Below are positions 34,777 through 43,225 of a stretch of 64,000 bases of DNA, one piece after another. A program made the translations under genes and the position numbers. Position 1 is the first letter of the stretch; each line of letters opens with the position of its first letter. The notes beneath the pieces are model-generated. The model searched no databases, was not told where the DNA came from, and saw only the letters and a list, made by a program, of their open reading frames with translations. This DNA is from an uncultured Eubacteriales bacterium (GTDB taxonomy: Bacteria > Bacillota > Clostridia > Peptostreptococcales > Anaerovoracaceae). The stretch covers positions 62,001-126,000 of the forward strand of contig CADABZ010000010.1 of the NCBI GenBank assembly GCA_902786355.1, given 5' to 3'.

Positions 34777-35718
34777 TCAGAACGTTGCGACCTCAGGGCT
34801 GCAGGCTTCGCATCTTTCCAGCTTTCTGATATACAGTACAGGTCCTTTTTCCTGATAAGCCTGTGCGTACTCTACTCTTACCTTGGCTGTGATCTCTACC
34901 CAGTCTCCTACGCTGAGCTTCTCTTTACCGGAGTAGTATGCCAGCAGGCCGGCGAACTGTATGTCTGCCTCGCAGCATGTCATCACGTGTCTTCCGAACG
35001 CGAACTGTCCGTCTGGCAGTTCCTCTGACAGTGCGACTCTTCCTTTGATTATGAAGGTCTTGCCGTCATAGTTGTCTTCGTTCTCATTGATATCTCTGTA
35101 CCACTCCGCGTACCAGTCATCCTCGATCCTGATCTGCGACTGATTCATGTCGTATGGCAGCGGATCGATGATGTCATCCGGCTCTATGTCATCCGGACCG
35201 TACTCATATACGATGAGGTTTTTCCTGTTGGCGATCCTGACTTCCTTGTGGAAAGGCATTTTGTCAAAACCTTTCTCGCAGCGGTTGAATACCACCATGT
35301 CAGCTGTCTGCATCTTGTTGAAGCAAAGCTGACGCATATTGCGGTTGTACATCATGAATGTCCCTGCGTCGAACAGTGCCATCTCCTGCTGTATCAGCCA
35401 GTTCCTCGGCATCGCCTGGAAAAGTTTCTGGTTCTCCCACATGCCGTTGTACTCAACGACTACTCTGTCATATGCGCCCTTGGCTGAGATCATTCTCAGG
35501 TTGGCTTCATTGAGCTCGTCGAGAGATTTGATATGCTCGACCCTGACCCCAGGTCCGACGAATTTCTCTGGTTCGTATGCTGTCTCGCCTCTCTCGCAGA
35601 TCAGCAGCAGCGTTCTGCCGTCATCGCCGAACTCATGATTCTCAAGAGTCTCTTTTATGAAAGTTGTCTTACCGGATCCGAGGAAGCCGGTAAAAAGATA
35701 TACGGGTTTATCGTTCAT
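34777..35718 (-). CDS. CobW/G3E-type GTPase-like protein without CxCC motif
   Basis: 313 residues. Walker A is GFLGSGKTT (11-19). The usual CxCC metal motif of CobW proteins is replaced by LICERGETAYEPEKF. The C-terminal ~100 residues (FIIKGRVALSEELPDGQFAF to VLYIRKLERCEAC) resemble the TIGR03943-like domain found in putative metal-handling permease partners. It follows the His-rich CobW gene by 81 bases on the same strand. A role in metal insertion or supply is likely; which metal is not clear. Confidence 0.8.
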   Translation of the reverse strand: MNDKPVYLFTGFLGSGKTTFIKETLENHEFGDDGRTLLLICERGETAYEPEKFVGPGVRVEHIKSLDELNEANLRMISAKGAYDRVVVEYNGMWENQKLFQAMPRNWLIQQEMALFDAGTFMMYNRNMRQLCFNKMQTADMVVFNRCEKGFDKMPFHKEVRIANRKNLIVYEYGPDDIEPDDIIDPLPYDMNQSQIRIEDDWYAEWYRDINENEDNYDGKTFIIKGRVALSEELPDGQFAFGRHVMTCCEADIQFAGLLAYYSGKEKLSVGDWVEITAKVRVEYAQAYQEKGPVLYIRKLERCEACSPEVATF

Positions 35719-35799
35719 TTTGAATTGCTCTTTCTAAGTGTATTGCCGGAGGTTTTTGTCTGCCCCTCCACGGCAGATCGCTGTATGTGTCGTTCTTAC

Positions 35800-36963
35800 C
35801 TAAGCCAGACGGAAGAGCTTGTTGATCTTGTCCTTCTTAAGGCTTGTTCCGATCACTACTATCATTCCTGTAGCTTCTGCTTCAGTCTCTCTGACTTCGC
35901 CCTCGCCAGGTACATAGTCAAACTCGAGCCATCCGCCTTCTGTATTCTCTACGATGCCCTTAGCTCTGAGTACCTCGCCGCACTCATCGAGGCTGTCAAC
36001 GATCTCCTCGAGCTCTGCTCTGGAATACTTGTTGCTTGTCTGTGTTCCCACTTCCTCGAAGACCTCATCAGCATCATGTCCATGGTGGTGATGATGGTGG
36101 TGATGGTGATGGTGATGATGTTCGTGCTCGTCGTCATCATCGTCGTCATCAGGGTGATGGTGGTGATGCTCATGCTCATCGTCGTCATCGTCATCGTCGT
36201 CGTGATGATGGTGGTGGTGATGCTCATGCTCGTCTTCGTCATCATCGTGATGGTGATGATGGTGATGTCCGCAGTCGCATGAATCATCATCGCACTCGTG
36301 CTCATGCTCATGTGCTTCGAGCTCTTCATATGCTTCCTGTCTCAGTTTATCGAGCTCAGCGCTCAGAGTCTGTTTTGACTCCATGACTTCGAGGATCTTA
36401 GCGCCGCTGAGCTGATCCCAGTCAGTAGTTACTATAGTAGCCTCTGCATTGAGTGCTCTGATCGCTTTTACGACTTTGTCGAGTTCCTCGCTGCTCATGC
36501 CCTGCTGATGTGACAGGAAGATCGAGCTTGCATGCTCTACCTGGTTCTGATAGAACTCACCGAAGTTCTCCATATACATGTCGAATCTCTTGGCATCAAC
36601 TACAGTAGTGAAACCGTTGAGTACTATCTTGTCATTCTTCAGGTCCTGTACCGCGATGATAACGTCTGAAAGTTTGCCTACTCCGGATGGCTCGATCAGG
36701 ATCCTGTCCGGATTGTATTTCTCGATTACCTCATTGAGCGCCTTGCCGAAATCTCCGACCAGAGTGCAGCAGATGCATCCTGCTACCATCTCATTGATCT
36801 GGATCCCTGTATCTCTGAGGAATCCTGTATCAACTCCTATCTCACCAAACTCATTCTCAATGAGAACGATGTTCTTGTTCTCATAACCTTCAGCTATAAG
36901 CTTCTTGATAAGAGTTGTTTTTCCTGCTCCGAGAAAGCCGGAGAAAATATCGACTTTTGTCAT
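35800..36963 (-). CDS. CobW/ZNG1-type metallochaperone GTPase with large internal His/Asp tract
   Basis: 387 residues from ATG 36963 (GAGG upstream). Walker A is GFLGAGKTT (9-17) and the metal-binding C-x-C-C is CICC (63-66), as in G3E GTPases that hand zinc or nickel to client enzymes. Residues 218-298 are an insertion of about 81 residues with about 39 His, the rest mostly Asp and Glu, preceded by ECDDDSCDCG. A CobW C-terminal domain follows. The tract could store or buffer metal. Its promoter has a palindrome over the -35, and 52-bp repeats lie further upstream. Confidence 0.9.
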   Translation of the reverse strand: MTKVDIFSGFLGAGKTTLIKKLIAEGYENKNIVLIENEFGEIGVDTGFLRDTGIQINEMVAGCICCTLVGDFGKALNEVIEKYNPDRILIEPSGVGKLSDVIIAVQDLKNDKIVLNGFTTVVDAKRFDMYMENFGEFYQNQVEHASSIFLSHQQGMSSEELDKVVKAIRALNAEATIVTTDWDQLSGAKILEVMESKQTLSAELDKLRQEAYEELEAHEHEHECDDDSCDCGHHHHHHHDDDEDEHEHHHHHHHDDDDDDDDEHEHHHHHPDDDDDDDEHEHHHHHHHHHHHHHGHDADEVFEEVGTQTSNKYSRAELEEIVDSLDECGEVLRAKGIVENTEGGWLEFDYVPGEGEVRETEAEATGMIVVIGTSLKKDKINKLFRLA

Positions 36964-37047
36964 TTTACGTTGCCTCTTTTCCTTATTATTTCTTACTTTT
37001 TCATGTAAAACCGTCTTTACATGCATTCTTTTAACTGTACAGTTTGC

Positions 37048-37076
37048 AATATAGCACTCGCAGAAGCAAGAGTAAA
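37048..37076 (-). promoter_or_regulatory. Promoter of the His-rich GTPase gene
   Basis: On the minus strand TTTACT (37076-37071), a 17-base spacer and TATATT (37053-37048). Confidence 0.65.
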
Positions 37077-37087
37077 GTTTCCTTTAC
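37072..37087. promoter_or_regulatory. Palindromic operator overlapping the -35
   Basis: GTAAAG-TTTC-CTTTAC is a perfect 6+6 inverted repeat that covers the -35 of the GTPase promoter, the position expected for a repressor. A metal-sensing repressor is a reasonable guess only. Confidence 0.6.
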
Positions 37088-37173
37088 AATTATTCAGCAA
37101 AATTAACAGTCCAGGCTATGCCCAGGATCAGGTTTTTCCAGCCGAATCAGACTACTTCTCGCAGCCTTATGGA

Positions 37174-37343
37174 CATACTGAGTATGGCAATATCGATGCG
37201 AAATAAACTGACGATGCGATATGCGCATACTTAGTATGTCAAAACTGATGCGGATAAAACCGCAGATGCGAATGGCGCATACTTATTATGGTAAAATCGC
37301 TGCGGCAGGAACGTAACTTTTGCACCGCGCATACTGACAGGCG
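37174..37343. repeat. Degenerate tandem repeat, 52-bp period, each unit starting with a palindrome
   Basis: CATACT recurs at 37174, 37226, 37278 and 37330, exactly 52 bases apart. The first three copies extend to CATACTGAGTATG, CATACTTAGTATG and CATACTTATTATG, 13-bp inverted repeats (the third has a mismatch), followed by similar A-rich and GATGCG-containing sequence. The fourth copy is partial. The region (36964-37416) has no gene. Confidence 0.75.
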
Positions 37344-37348
37344 CAAAA

Positions 37349-37388
37349 GAAAAAAGCGCGCGTATCCCGTGTCCGGATATGCACGCGT
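37349..37388 (-). terminator. Intrinsic terminator of the downstream-facing EamA gene
   Basis: On the minus strand a long imperfect stem (GCGTGCATATCC / GGGATACGCGC) is followed by TTTTTT. Confidence 0.75.
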
Positions 37389-37416
37389 ATTGATCTGATT
37401 CGCGCCGGCCTACTGT

Positions 37417-38328
37417 TTACTGTGATGCGCTACGCGTTTCGCGGCGGCTCTTTCTGTCCTCTGCCCATGCAGGTGCTAGGATAGAGATCAGTATGAGGAT
37501 CGATCCGATGATCATGCTTCCGGTCATCTTCTCGTGAAGGAAGACGACACCCAGTATGGCCGCGGTAAGAGGATTGAAGACCGCAAGTATACCGGCTCTT
37601 TCCGGAGTCGTATACTTCTGGCCGAAAGGCTGGATCGTAAAACCGACGCCGCTGCATATCACAGCGAGAGCCAGAACAGCGCCCCACTCCTGACCGCTCT
37701 GCGGGAGACGTATCTCTTCGAATATAAATGCGCCTATGTATGCGAAGATCGCGATGAACAGAAGCTGGTAGATCGCAACAGTCATCAGGTCATCGTTTTT
37801 GGCAGCCTTGTCAGTAACAAGCACGGACAGGGAATACCAGACTGTGCCTCCGAGCACGAGCAGTTCACCTACAGTAAATCCCGGATGGTCTCCCTTGAGT
37901 GTCAGGAAACCGACTCCGATCATCGCTATAAGAGCCGAGAGCACCGTCATCCTGTCCGGCAGCTTTCTCTGGATCAGACAAGTAAAAAGCGGAACGAATA
38001 TGACTACGGCGCCTTCAAGGAACGCCGTCACCGATGACGGGGTCGTCTGCAGGCCGTACATCTCGAACACCATCGCGAGGAAAAAGAAGATCCCGATCTC
38101 CGCACAGTGCAGCAGAGTCTTCGCATCGACCTTCGTAAGATTTTTGCGGAAGAGGATCGCGACAATCACAAAAGCGATGGTGAACCTGAGTCCTATCGTC
38201 AGGAAAGGCCCCATGGTCCTCATCGCGATCTTGCCGAACAAAAGCGAGCTTGCTCTCAGAGCAAGAGCAAGCCCGACAAGGAACTCCCCTTTCCGTTCGT
38301 TCATGTTAAGTTTCTCTTCCCAATTCAT
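37417..38328 (-). CDS. EamA/DMT-family transporter
   Basis: 303 residues with ten predicted helices in two EamA repeats. Visible marks are KIAMRTMGPFLTIGLRF in repeat 1 and FGQKYTTPERAGILAVFNPL plus FLHEKMTGSMIIGSILI in repeat 2. Helix 1 reads ALRASSLLFGK instead of the usual W-G-S/T motif. It lies 39 bases downstream of the aconitase X operon start region on the same strand and may be read through from it. Substrate unknown. Confidence 0.87.
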   Translation of the reverse strand: MNWEEKLNMNERKGEFLVGLALALRASSLLFGKIAMRTMGPFLTIGLRFTIAFVIVAILFRKNLTKVDAKTLLHCAEIGIFFFLAMVFEMYGLQTTPSSVTAFLEGAVVIFVPLFTCLIQRKLPDRMTVLSALIAMIGVGFLTLKGDHPGFTVGELLVLGGTVWYSLSVLVTDKAAKNDDLMTVAIYQLLFIAIFAYIGAFIFEEIRLPQSGQEWGAVLALAVICSGVGFTIQPFGQKYTTPERAGILAVFNPLTAAILGVVFLHEKMTGSMIIGSILILISILAPAWAEDRKSRRETRSASQ

Positions 38329-38367
38329 TCAGTTATCCCTCCTTCGCAAAATCATTGCAGGACTACT

Positions 38368-38829
38368 TTATGCGTCTTTCCAGCTTTCCCCCACAAGAAC
38401 AACGCCGCCTTCCTGAACGATTATATCCATGCCGTCCTTTACATAATCGAGGAACTCATCTCCAAGAGAATCGACCACCGGCATTCTGTTGTTTTCGATC
38501 CATACATCAGCGAGGACAGTTCCTGCTGCCGCAAGTGAATCGATCGGCTTCGAGAAAAGCATGCATGCCGGCTGGCGTCCCATCGAGCAGGCGCAGTACA
38601 GAACGAGTCCGCCCGTCGTGGAGCCTATAGTCTGAGGCAGGCACAGCGCTTTTCCCGCCATCTTCTTGCCGTAGAGGTCCGGATTATTCTGGTCACCGCA
38701 GGTCGCCTCTTTGTCACCGAACTGCAGAGCCTTCTGGAAAGAAGCCAGTGTATTGAGCCCCTGGTGCGATACCAGCGCTTCAGCAGCTATTCTTCCCGGT
38801 ACGACTACACGTCCTTTGAAAGATCTCAT
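38368..38829 (-). CDS. Aconitase X small (swivel, DUF126) subunit
   Basis: 153 residues. It matches the DUF126/AcnX swivel domain: GRVVVPGRIAAEALVSHQGL at the start, then GKALCLPQTIGSTTGG and the LVLYCACSMGRQPACML region, which supplies the mobile substrate-binding wall. One base separates it from the large subunit gene. AcnX enzymes are non-canonical aconitase-superfamily dehydratases, for example cis-3-hydroxy-L-proline dehydratase in bacteria and a mevalonate-5-phosphate dehydratase in archaea. Confidence 0.9.
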   Translation of the reverse strand: MRSFKGRVVVPGRIAAEALVSHQGLNTLASFQKALQFGDKEATCGDQNNPDLYGKKMAGKALCLPQTIGSTTGGLVLYCACSMGRQPACMLFSKPIDSLAAAGTVLADVWIENNRMPVVDSLGDEFLDYVKDGMDIIVQEGGVVLVGESWKDA

Positions 38830-38830
38830 A

Positions 38831-40168
38831 CTACCTGCCTCCTTTCTTTCTTCCGAGTGCAGGGATGCTTATCTTCCTGTCACCCTTGCCCGGAGCAGTT
38901 ATCTGCTCGAGTATTTCATCATCAGTGTAATAGCGGGCCGAAGTATACGTTCTCAGCTTGTTGCTCGAAGTGATGACAGGCATCTTCTCGCTGAGAGGAT
39001 TGTTCATATACATAAGCGGGCAGATATATGATGTGATGACACCTGTAGCAGCAAGTCTGTCTGCATAAGGGGTCCTGGCAAAAGCTTCGAGTACGTCAGG
39101 CGCAGCGGTGAAGACTGTCGGAACGGATACCTTCTCCGCGCCGTTTTTCCTGAGACCTTCCTCGACCTTGTCCGTCCAGTCCTTGAGCTGCTGAAGGCTC
39201 ATATGCGGGCACCCCATGAAGCACAGCTTAGGCTGCGCGTCTTTGTTCTTCCAGATAACAGGATACTCTCTGTACACCCGCTCCAGCTCAGCATCATCTA
39301 TGACATAGACCTGAGCATCAGGCTTTATCAGGTCTTCACCGTATCTGACAGCCTCAGGCGTCAGTCCGTCTATGTGATAGAGACCGACAGCTCCGTTGGA
39401 AGCAGTTGCAGCGCCAAAATCCTTAAGGTATGTGCAGGCCTCGTCATCGAGCTCATTGCCGAGCCACTTGTCCAGACCTTTGACGTAAGGAACGTCCTCC
39501 ATGACCTTCATGCCTATGGCAGATCCGAGGAGCTGAGCTTCCGGCTTGCCGGACGTTCTGATCTCGACGATCCAGTCAGCTTTTCGGCCTTCATCGGTAA
39601 GGAGGCCGAATTTCGGCACGTATCCGATGACAGATCCCATGAGATCTATGATGCCGGAGTTGCGGTTGCATCTTGCTCCGAGAACAGAGTTGGCATAGAC
39701 AACAGCCGACGACTCCGACCAGCTGAGGATCTCGCCAAAGCCCGGTTTGTTGCCGACTTCATCCATGTAGCACGTGCATGTAAAAGCATTGTCCGAAAGA
39801 AGTCCGAGCTCGCGAAGCTGCTCTTCATAGTCCTTCTGCCGGCTGTACATGAAGAATTTGAACACTATATCCTGCAGCGGACTGCTCGGAACATTTTTGT
39901 CAAGAGGCTTCGGGTCTACCGAAAACTTCTGTCCGGACGGAGCCCCTGCTGCAAGCAGCTTGTCCATAAGTTCATATACCGGACCCAGAGCCTTAAGTCC
40001 GAATGACGTCACGAGATGGTTGTATTTGCTGCTGATCGGCACCATCTCATCAGCACCGAAAAGCTCTCCGTACCGTACGAGCGATTCCATGACCTTGGCA
40101 AGAGTCTCGCCTTTCGAGCCGTCAAGTATCGCCCGCTGCTCATCAGTCAGTTTCATTTTATATTCCAC
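38831..40168 (-). CDS. Aconitase X catalytic (DUF521) subunit
   Basis: 445 residues, probably starting at GTG 40168 with AAAGGGGG upstream (ATG 40156 is the alternative). The AcnX core is clear: SKYNHLVTSFG, TCTCYMDEVGNKPGFGE, SSAVVYANSVLGARCNRNSG and CFMGCPHMSLQQL, with cysteines that would hold an Fe-S cluster or iron. The substrate cannot be told from sequence; hydroxyproline is one option, but no proline-catabolic genes flank it. The upstream gene is an eIF2B/MtnA-like isomerase, an unusual partner. Confidence 0.88.
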   Translation of the reverse strand: MEYKMKLTDEQRAILDGSKGETLAKVMESLVRYGELFGADEMVPISSKYNHLVTSFGLKALGPVYELMDKLLAAGAPSGQKFSVDPKPLDKNVPSSPLQDIVFKFFMYSRQKDYEEQLRELGLLSDNAFTCTCYMDEVGNKPGFGEILSWSESSAVVYANSVLGARCNRNSGIIDLMGSVIGYVPKFGLLTDEGRKADWIVEIRTSGKPEAQLLGSAIGMKVMEDVPYVKGLDKWLGNELDDEACTYLKDFGAATASNGAVGLYHIDGLTPEAVRYGEDLIKPDAQVYVIDDAELERVYREYPVIWKNKDAQPKLCFMGCPHMSLQQLKDWTDKVEEGLRKNGAEKVSVPTVFTAAPDVLEAFARTPYADRLAATGVITSYICPLMYMNNPLSEKMPVITSSNKLRTYTSARYYTDDEILEQITAPGKGDRKISIPALGRKKGGR

Positions 40169-40265
40169 TTGCTCATCCCCCTTTCCTCTTACTTCTGTAA
40201 GGTGTCACCCCCCTGCATATTACAGTCAGGGATCTGTCCTGTTGCAGATTTATCTGGTCAGTTTC

Positions 40266-40274
40266 AGTATAGCA
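40266..40274 (-). promoter_or_regulatory. Extended -10 promoter before the aconitase X genes
   Basis: TGCTATACT on the minus strand, in the 123-base gap between the isomerase and aconitase X genes. The -35 region is poor, so the genes may have their own weak start in addition to readthrough. Confidence 0.45.
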
Positions 40275-40291
40275 CAAAACAGGGTCCGCCC

Positions 40292-41347
40292 CTATACGAG
40301 TAGATCATCTGAGTCCCGTCTGTACTCGCTGAGGCTGTAAGGCGACAGCACCCCTCTGTCAGTCACGACTCCGGTGACCAGTTCAGGCGGAGTTATGTCG
40401 AAGGCCGGATAGTATCCGTGCACATTCTGATTAGCCGTCGGTGTTCCCATCGCCTGAAGCACGAAGGACGGCTCTCTCATTTCTATCTTTACTGTATCGA
40501 TCGTCGGATGCCCTACATCCGGAGCTCCGGAAACATAGTAAGGTATATCGTGATACTTAGCCGCGATCGCGATCTGATATGTTCCGACCTTGTTGACGAC
40601 ATGGCCGTCTTCGCATATGACATCAGCAGCCGAGGTGAAGATGTCGATGCCTTCATTCTTCATAACGAAAGCAGGCATATTGTCAGTTATGACAGTGACA
40701 TCAAAGCCCATATCATAGATGACCGATGAGGTAAGCCTCGATCCCTGGAAATACGGTCTTGTCTCCGGGCAGAAGAATCTGACATCCTTGCCCTGTGCCC
40801 TGGCTTCTCTGAGCATCATGCCGACTATTGTCTCAGCAAAACACTGTGTCATGACAGCCCCGTGCTGAGGGAACAGATCCGCAAGGTATTTTCCGGCGCG
40901 TCCGATGCGTGCGTAGCGGATATTGTTCTGCTCGACCGCGTGATCTCTGAGGAGATCGCTTACATCGCTTTTGCCCTCTGCCAGCGCAGCCTTTGCCGCT
41001 TCGAGGCTCGCCTGAGTGATCAGGACCATGCGCTTGGATGTAGTCGGACGGGCATGGGAGATCACATATGCAGCATCAGTCAGATAGCTGATCTGCTCTT
41101 CCTCACTCTTTCCTCTGCATTCATATGCTGCAAGTGCCATTCCCATAGCAGCTGCCACATACGGGCCGGCGCTCTGAGTCACCATATCTCTGATAGCCTC
41201 TGCCACCTGCCTGTGATCGGTGCAGGTCACAAATCTGACTTCTATAGGGTAGATCCTCCTGTCGAGTATTCTGACCTTTCCGTCCTCATACCAGGCGATG
41301 TTATCGAACTGCAGCATCCACGCCAGGTCTTTGTCCTGTCTTTCCAT
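40292..41347 (-). CDS. eIF2B/MtnA-family sugar-phosphate isomerase-like protein
   Basis: 351 residues of the family that includes methylthioribose-1-phosphate isomerase and ribose-1,5-bisphosphate isomerase. The catalytic-type Cys is C169 in VMTQCFAET and the Asp is D242 in TSAADVIC; VNKVGTYQIAIAAKYHDIPYYV is the strongest family stretch. The local context around both residues differs from canonical MtnA (GCNAG and GADRI), so the substrate probably differs. No other methionine-salvage gene is present. It likely works with the aconitase X enzyme encoded downstream. Confidence 0.8.
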   Translation of the reverse strand: MERQDKDLAWMLQFDNIAWYEDGKVRILDRRIYPIEVRFVTCTDHRQVAEAIRDMVTQSAGPYVAAAMGMALAAYECRGKSEEEQISYLTDAAYVISHARPTTSKRMVLITQASLEAAKAALAEGKSDVSDLLRDHAVEQNNIRYARIGRAGKYLADLFPQHGAVMTQCFAETIVGMMLREARAQGKDVRFFCPETRPYFQGSRLTSSVIYDMGFDVTVITDNMPAFVMKNEGIDIFTSAADVICEDGHVVNKVGTYQIAIAAKYHDIPYYVSGAPDVGHPTIDTVKIEMREPSFVLQAMGTPTANQNVHGYYPAFDITPPELVTGVVTDRGVLSPYSLSEYRRDSDDLLV

Positions 41348-41376
41348 ATTCTCTTCCTTTCTGTCTGTTGATTCGC

Positions 41377-41404
41377 AAAAGGCACCGGAAACCGGTCCGG
41401 TGCC
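41377..41404 (-). terminator. Intrinsic terminator of the acyl-CoA ligase gene
   Basis: On the minus strand GGCACCGGA / TCCGGTGCC is a 9-bp perfect stem followed by TTTTG. Confidence 0.85.
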
Positions 41405-41422
41405 TTCTTCAGCTGTTATCTT

Positions 41423-43225
41423 CTATTTTGTTTCACCGGCAGCCTCTTCCTCTGCTGCTTTTCTCTTAGCTTCTTCCTCTTCCTCAAGCACACGGTAAGC
41501 GACCTTGCCGACGAGAGTCTTAGGCAGCTCAGCGCGGAACTCTATGTCATAAGGCAGAGAGTACTTTGCAATGTGCTTTCTTGCGTAGGCCATGAGTTCC
41601 TCTTTGAGTTCATTCCTGCCCTCTTCAGTCGACGGCACACCGCCTACAGGCATGACGAACATCTTGACCTTCTGCATCCTGTAGCTGTCAGGCACTCCGA
41701 TCGCGCAGCTCATCTGGACCTTCTCATGAGCATCGAAAATATTCTCAAGCTGAGCAGGATAGATGTTGTAACCGGAGGATATGATCATTCTCTTGGCTCT
41801 TCCCTTGAAATAGACGAAGCCTTCCTCGTCCATGTATCCGAGGTCGCCTGTGTATACCCAGCTGAGACCATCTTCATGTTTTCTTATAGTCTGAGCTGTC
41901 TCTTCAGGCATATCGAGATAACCGCTCATTACGGTCGGACCGGAGAGAAGGATCTCGCCTTCTTCACCATACGGGAGCTCCTTGTCTGTGCCCGGTTCTA
42001 CTATCTTGTAATATGTGTCAGGGAACGGGATGCCTATGCTGCCTTCCTTGTGCATCTGAGGAGGCGTGAGGCATGAAGCTGTGACACACTCTGTAGTTCC
42101 GTAACCTTCTCTGACCTGTATCTTGCCCTTGTGGTCATAGAGGAATTTGTCGAATTTCTTCTTGAGTTCTACGGAAAGCGAATCTCCTCCCGAGAAAACA
42201 CCTTTGAGGCATGAGAGGTCTGCGCCTTTCATCGACGGAAGTCTCAGAAGAGCCTCATAGAGAGTCGGAACTCCTGCGATGAAATTGCATTTGTATTTCG
42301 TGATCAGCTTAGCGTAGCTCTTAGGTGTGAACCTCGGAACAAGTACGCATCTGCCGCCTTCTGCGAGCATAGTATGGATGCATACGCCAAGTCCGAATCC
42401 GTGGAAAAGAGGCATGGCTGCAAGCATCTTATCGCCCGGCCTGAAGATCGGGTTAGCCGCTATGACCTGTCTTGCCAGCGCGTTGAAATTGAGGTTGGTA
42501 AGGACGATACCCTTGGTCGTGCCGGTAGTTCCGCCCGAGTAGAGGATGGCTGCAGGATCATCAGGATTCCTTTTGACTCTGTATTCATAACCGCAGTGTC
42601 TGCCAAGCTGCATGAAATCAGGCCACTGGAAGACCGGTGCTTCCTTAGGGATCTTGGCGATCTTGCGTCCTTCAGTCAGCATGTAGCCGACCTTGATAGG
42701 TCTGGTCAGCTCATCTCTGATGCGTGCGATAATGACATTCTGCACTCTGGTATTCTGTCTGATCGCTTCGATCTTGTGATAGAACTGATCGAGTGTGACG
42801 ACCATAACACTTCCTGACATATTGAGATAGTTCTCTATCTCTTTCTCAGCAGAAAGCGGGTGGATCATGTTGGCAATAGCGCCGACAAGATTAGTCGCAT
42901 ACAGCATATAGATCGCCTGCGGGCAGTTAGGCATTGCGATAGTGACCTTGTCATTCTCACGGATCCCGAGAATACGCAGAGATTTCGCACAGAGATTGAT
43001 CTGATCGATCATGTACTTGTAGGTGATATGTTTGCCCATGAAGTCCATCGCGATACTGAGCGGCTGTTTCTTTGCAGTCGCCTCGATCTTCTCATACATC
43101 GTGCCGTTGAAGTATTCGCAGGTGTGCGGCAGATCACCGCTGCTTCTGAACCATGGGGTCTTAACTGTTTCAGGTACAGGGAATTCAATGTTCCCTGCTT
43201 CATTGATTGTCCACTTGTATTCCAT
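41423..43225 (-). CDS. AMP-forming acyl-CoA ligase
   Basis: 600 residues of the ANL superfamily. The phosphate loop is SGGTTGTTKG (230-239); GYGTTE, YTGDLGYMDEEGF and PKTLVGKVAYRVL (with the adenylation lysine) follow in order. It activates a carboxylate as acyl-AMP and passes it to CoA. Long- or medium-chain fatty acids or an aromatic acid are possible. The last ~20 residues are a Glu/Ala/Lys coiled tail. It has its own terminator, so it is separate from the isomerase/AcnX genes. Confidence 0.9.
   Translation of the reverse strand: MEYKWTINEAGNIEFPVPETVKTPWFRSSGDLPHTCEYFNGTMYEKIEATAKKQPLSIAMDFMGKHITYKYMIDQINLCAKSLRILGIRENDKVTIAMPNCPQAIYMLYATNLVGAIANMIHPLSAEKEIENYLNMSGSVMVVTLDQFYHKIEAIRQNTRVQNVIIARIRDELTRPIKVGYMLTEGRKIAKIPKEAPVFQWPDFMQLGRHCGYEYRVKRNPDDPAAILYSGGTTGTTKGIVLTNLNFNALARQVIAANPIFRPGDKMLAAMPLFHGFGLGVCIHTMLAEGGRCVLVPRFTPKSYAKLITKYKCNFIAGVPTLYEALLRLPSMKGADLSCLKGVFSGGDSLSVELKKKFDKFLYDHKGKIQVREGYGTTECVTASCLTPPQMHKEGSIGIPFPDTYYKIVEPGTDKELPYGEEGEILLSGPTVMSGYLDMPEETAQTIRKHEDGLSWVYTGDLGYMDEEGFVYFKGRAKRMIISSGYNIYPAQLENIFDAHEKVQMSCAIGVPDSYRMQKVKMFVMPVGGVPSTEEGRNELKEELMAYARKHIAKYSLPYDIEFRAELPKTLVGKVAYRVLEEEEEAKRKAAEEEAAGETK

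Noticed and set aside
35533-36282. 249-codon plus-strand frame with runs of Val and Met
   Set aside because: Antisense to the same His-rich gene; the hydrophobic run is the complement of CAT/GAT repeats, not a membrane protein.
36036-36386. Long plus-strand frame rich in His, Arg and Asp
   Set aside because: It is the antisense shadow of the His/Asp tract of the CobW gene; repetitive GAT/CAT codons stay open in several frames.
37174-37343. CRISPR array
   Set aside because: The 52-base period has no constant repeat plus unique spacer layout; units are degenerate along their whole length and only three or four occur.
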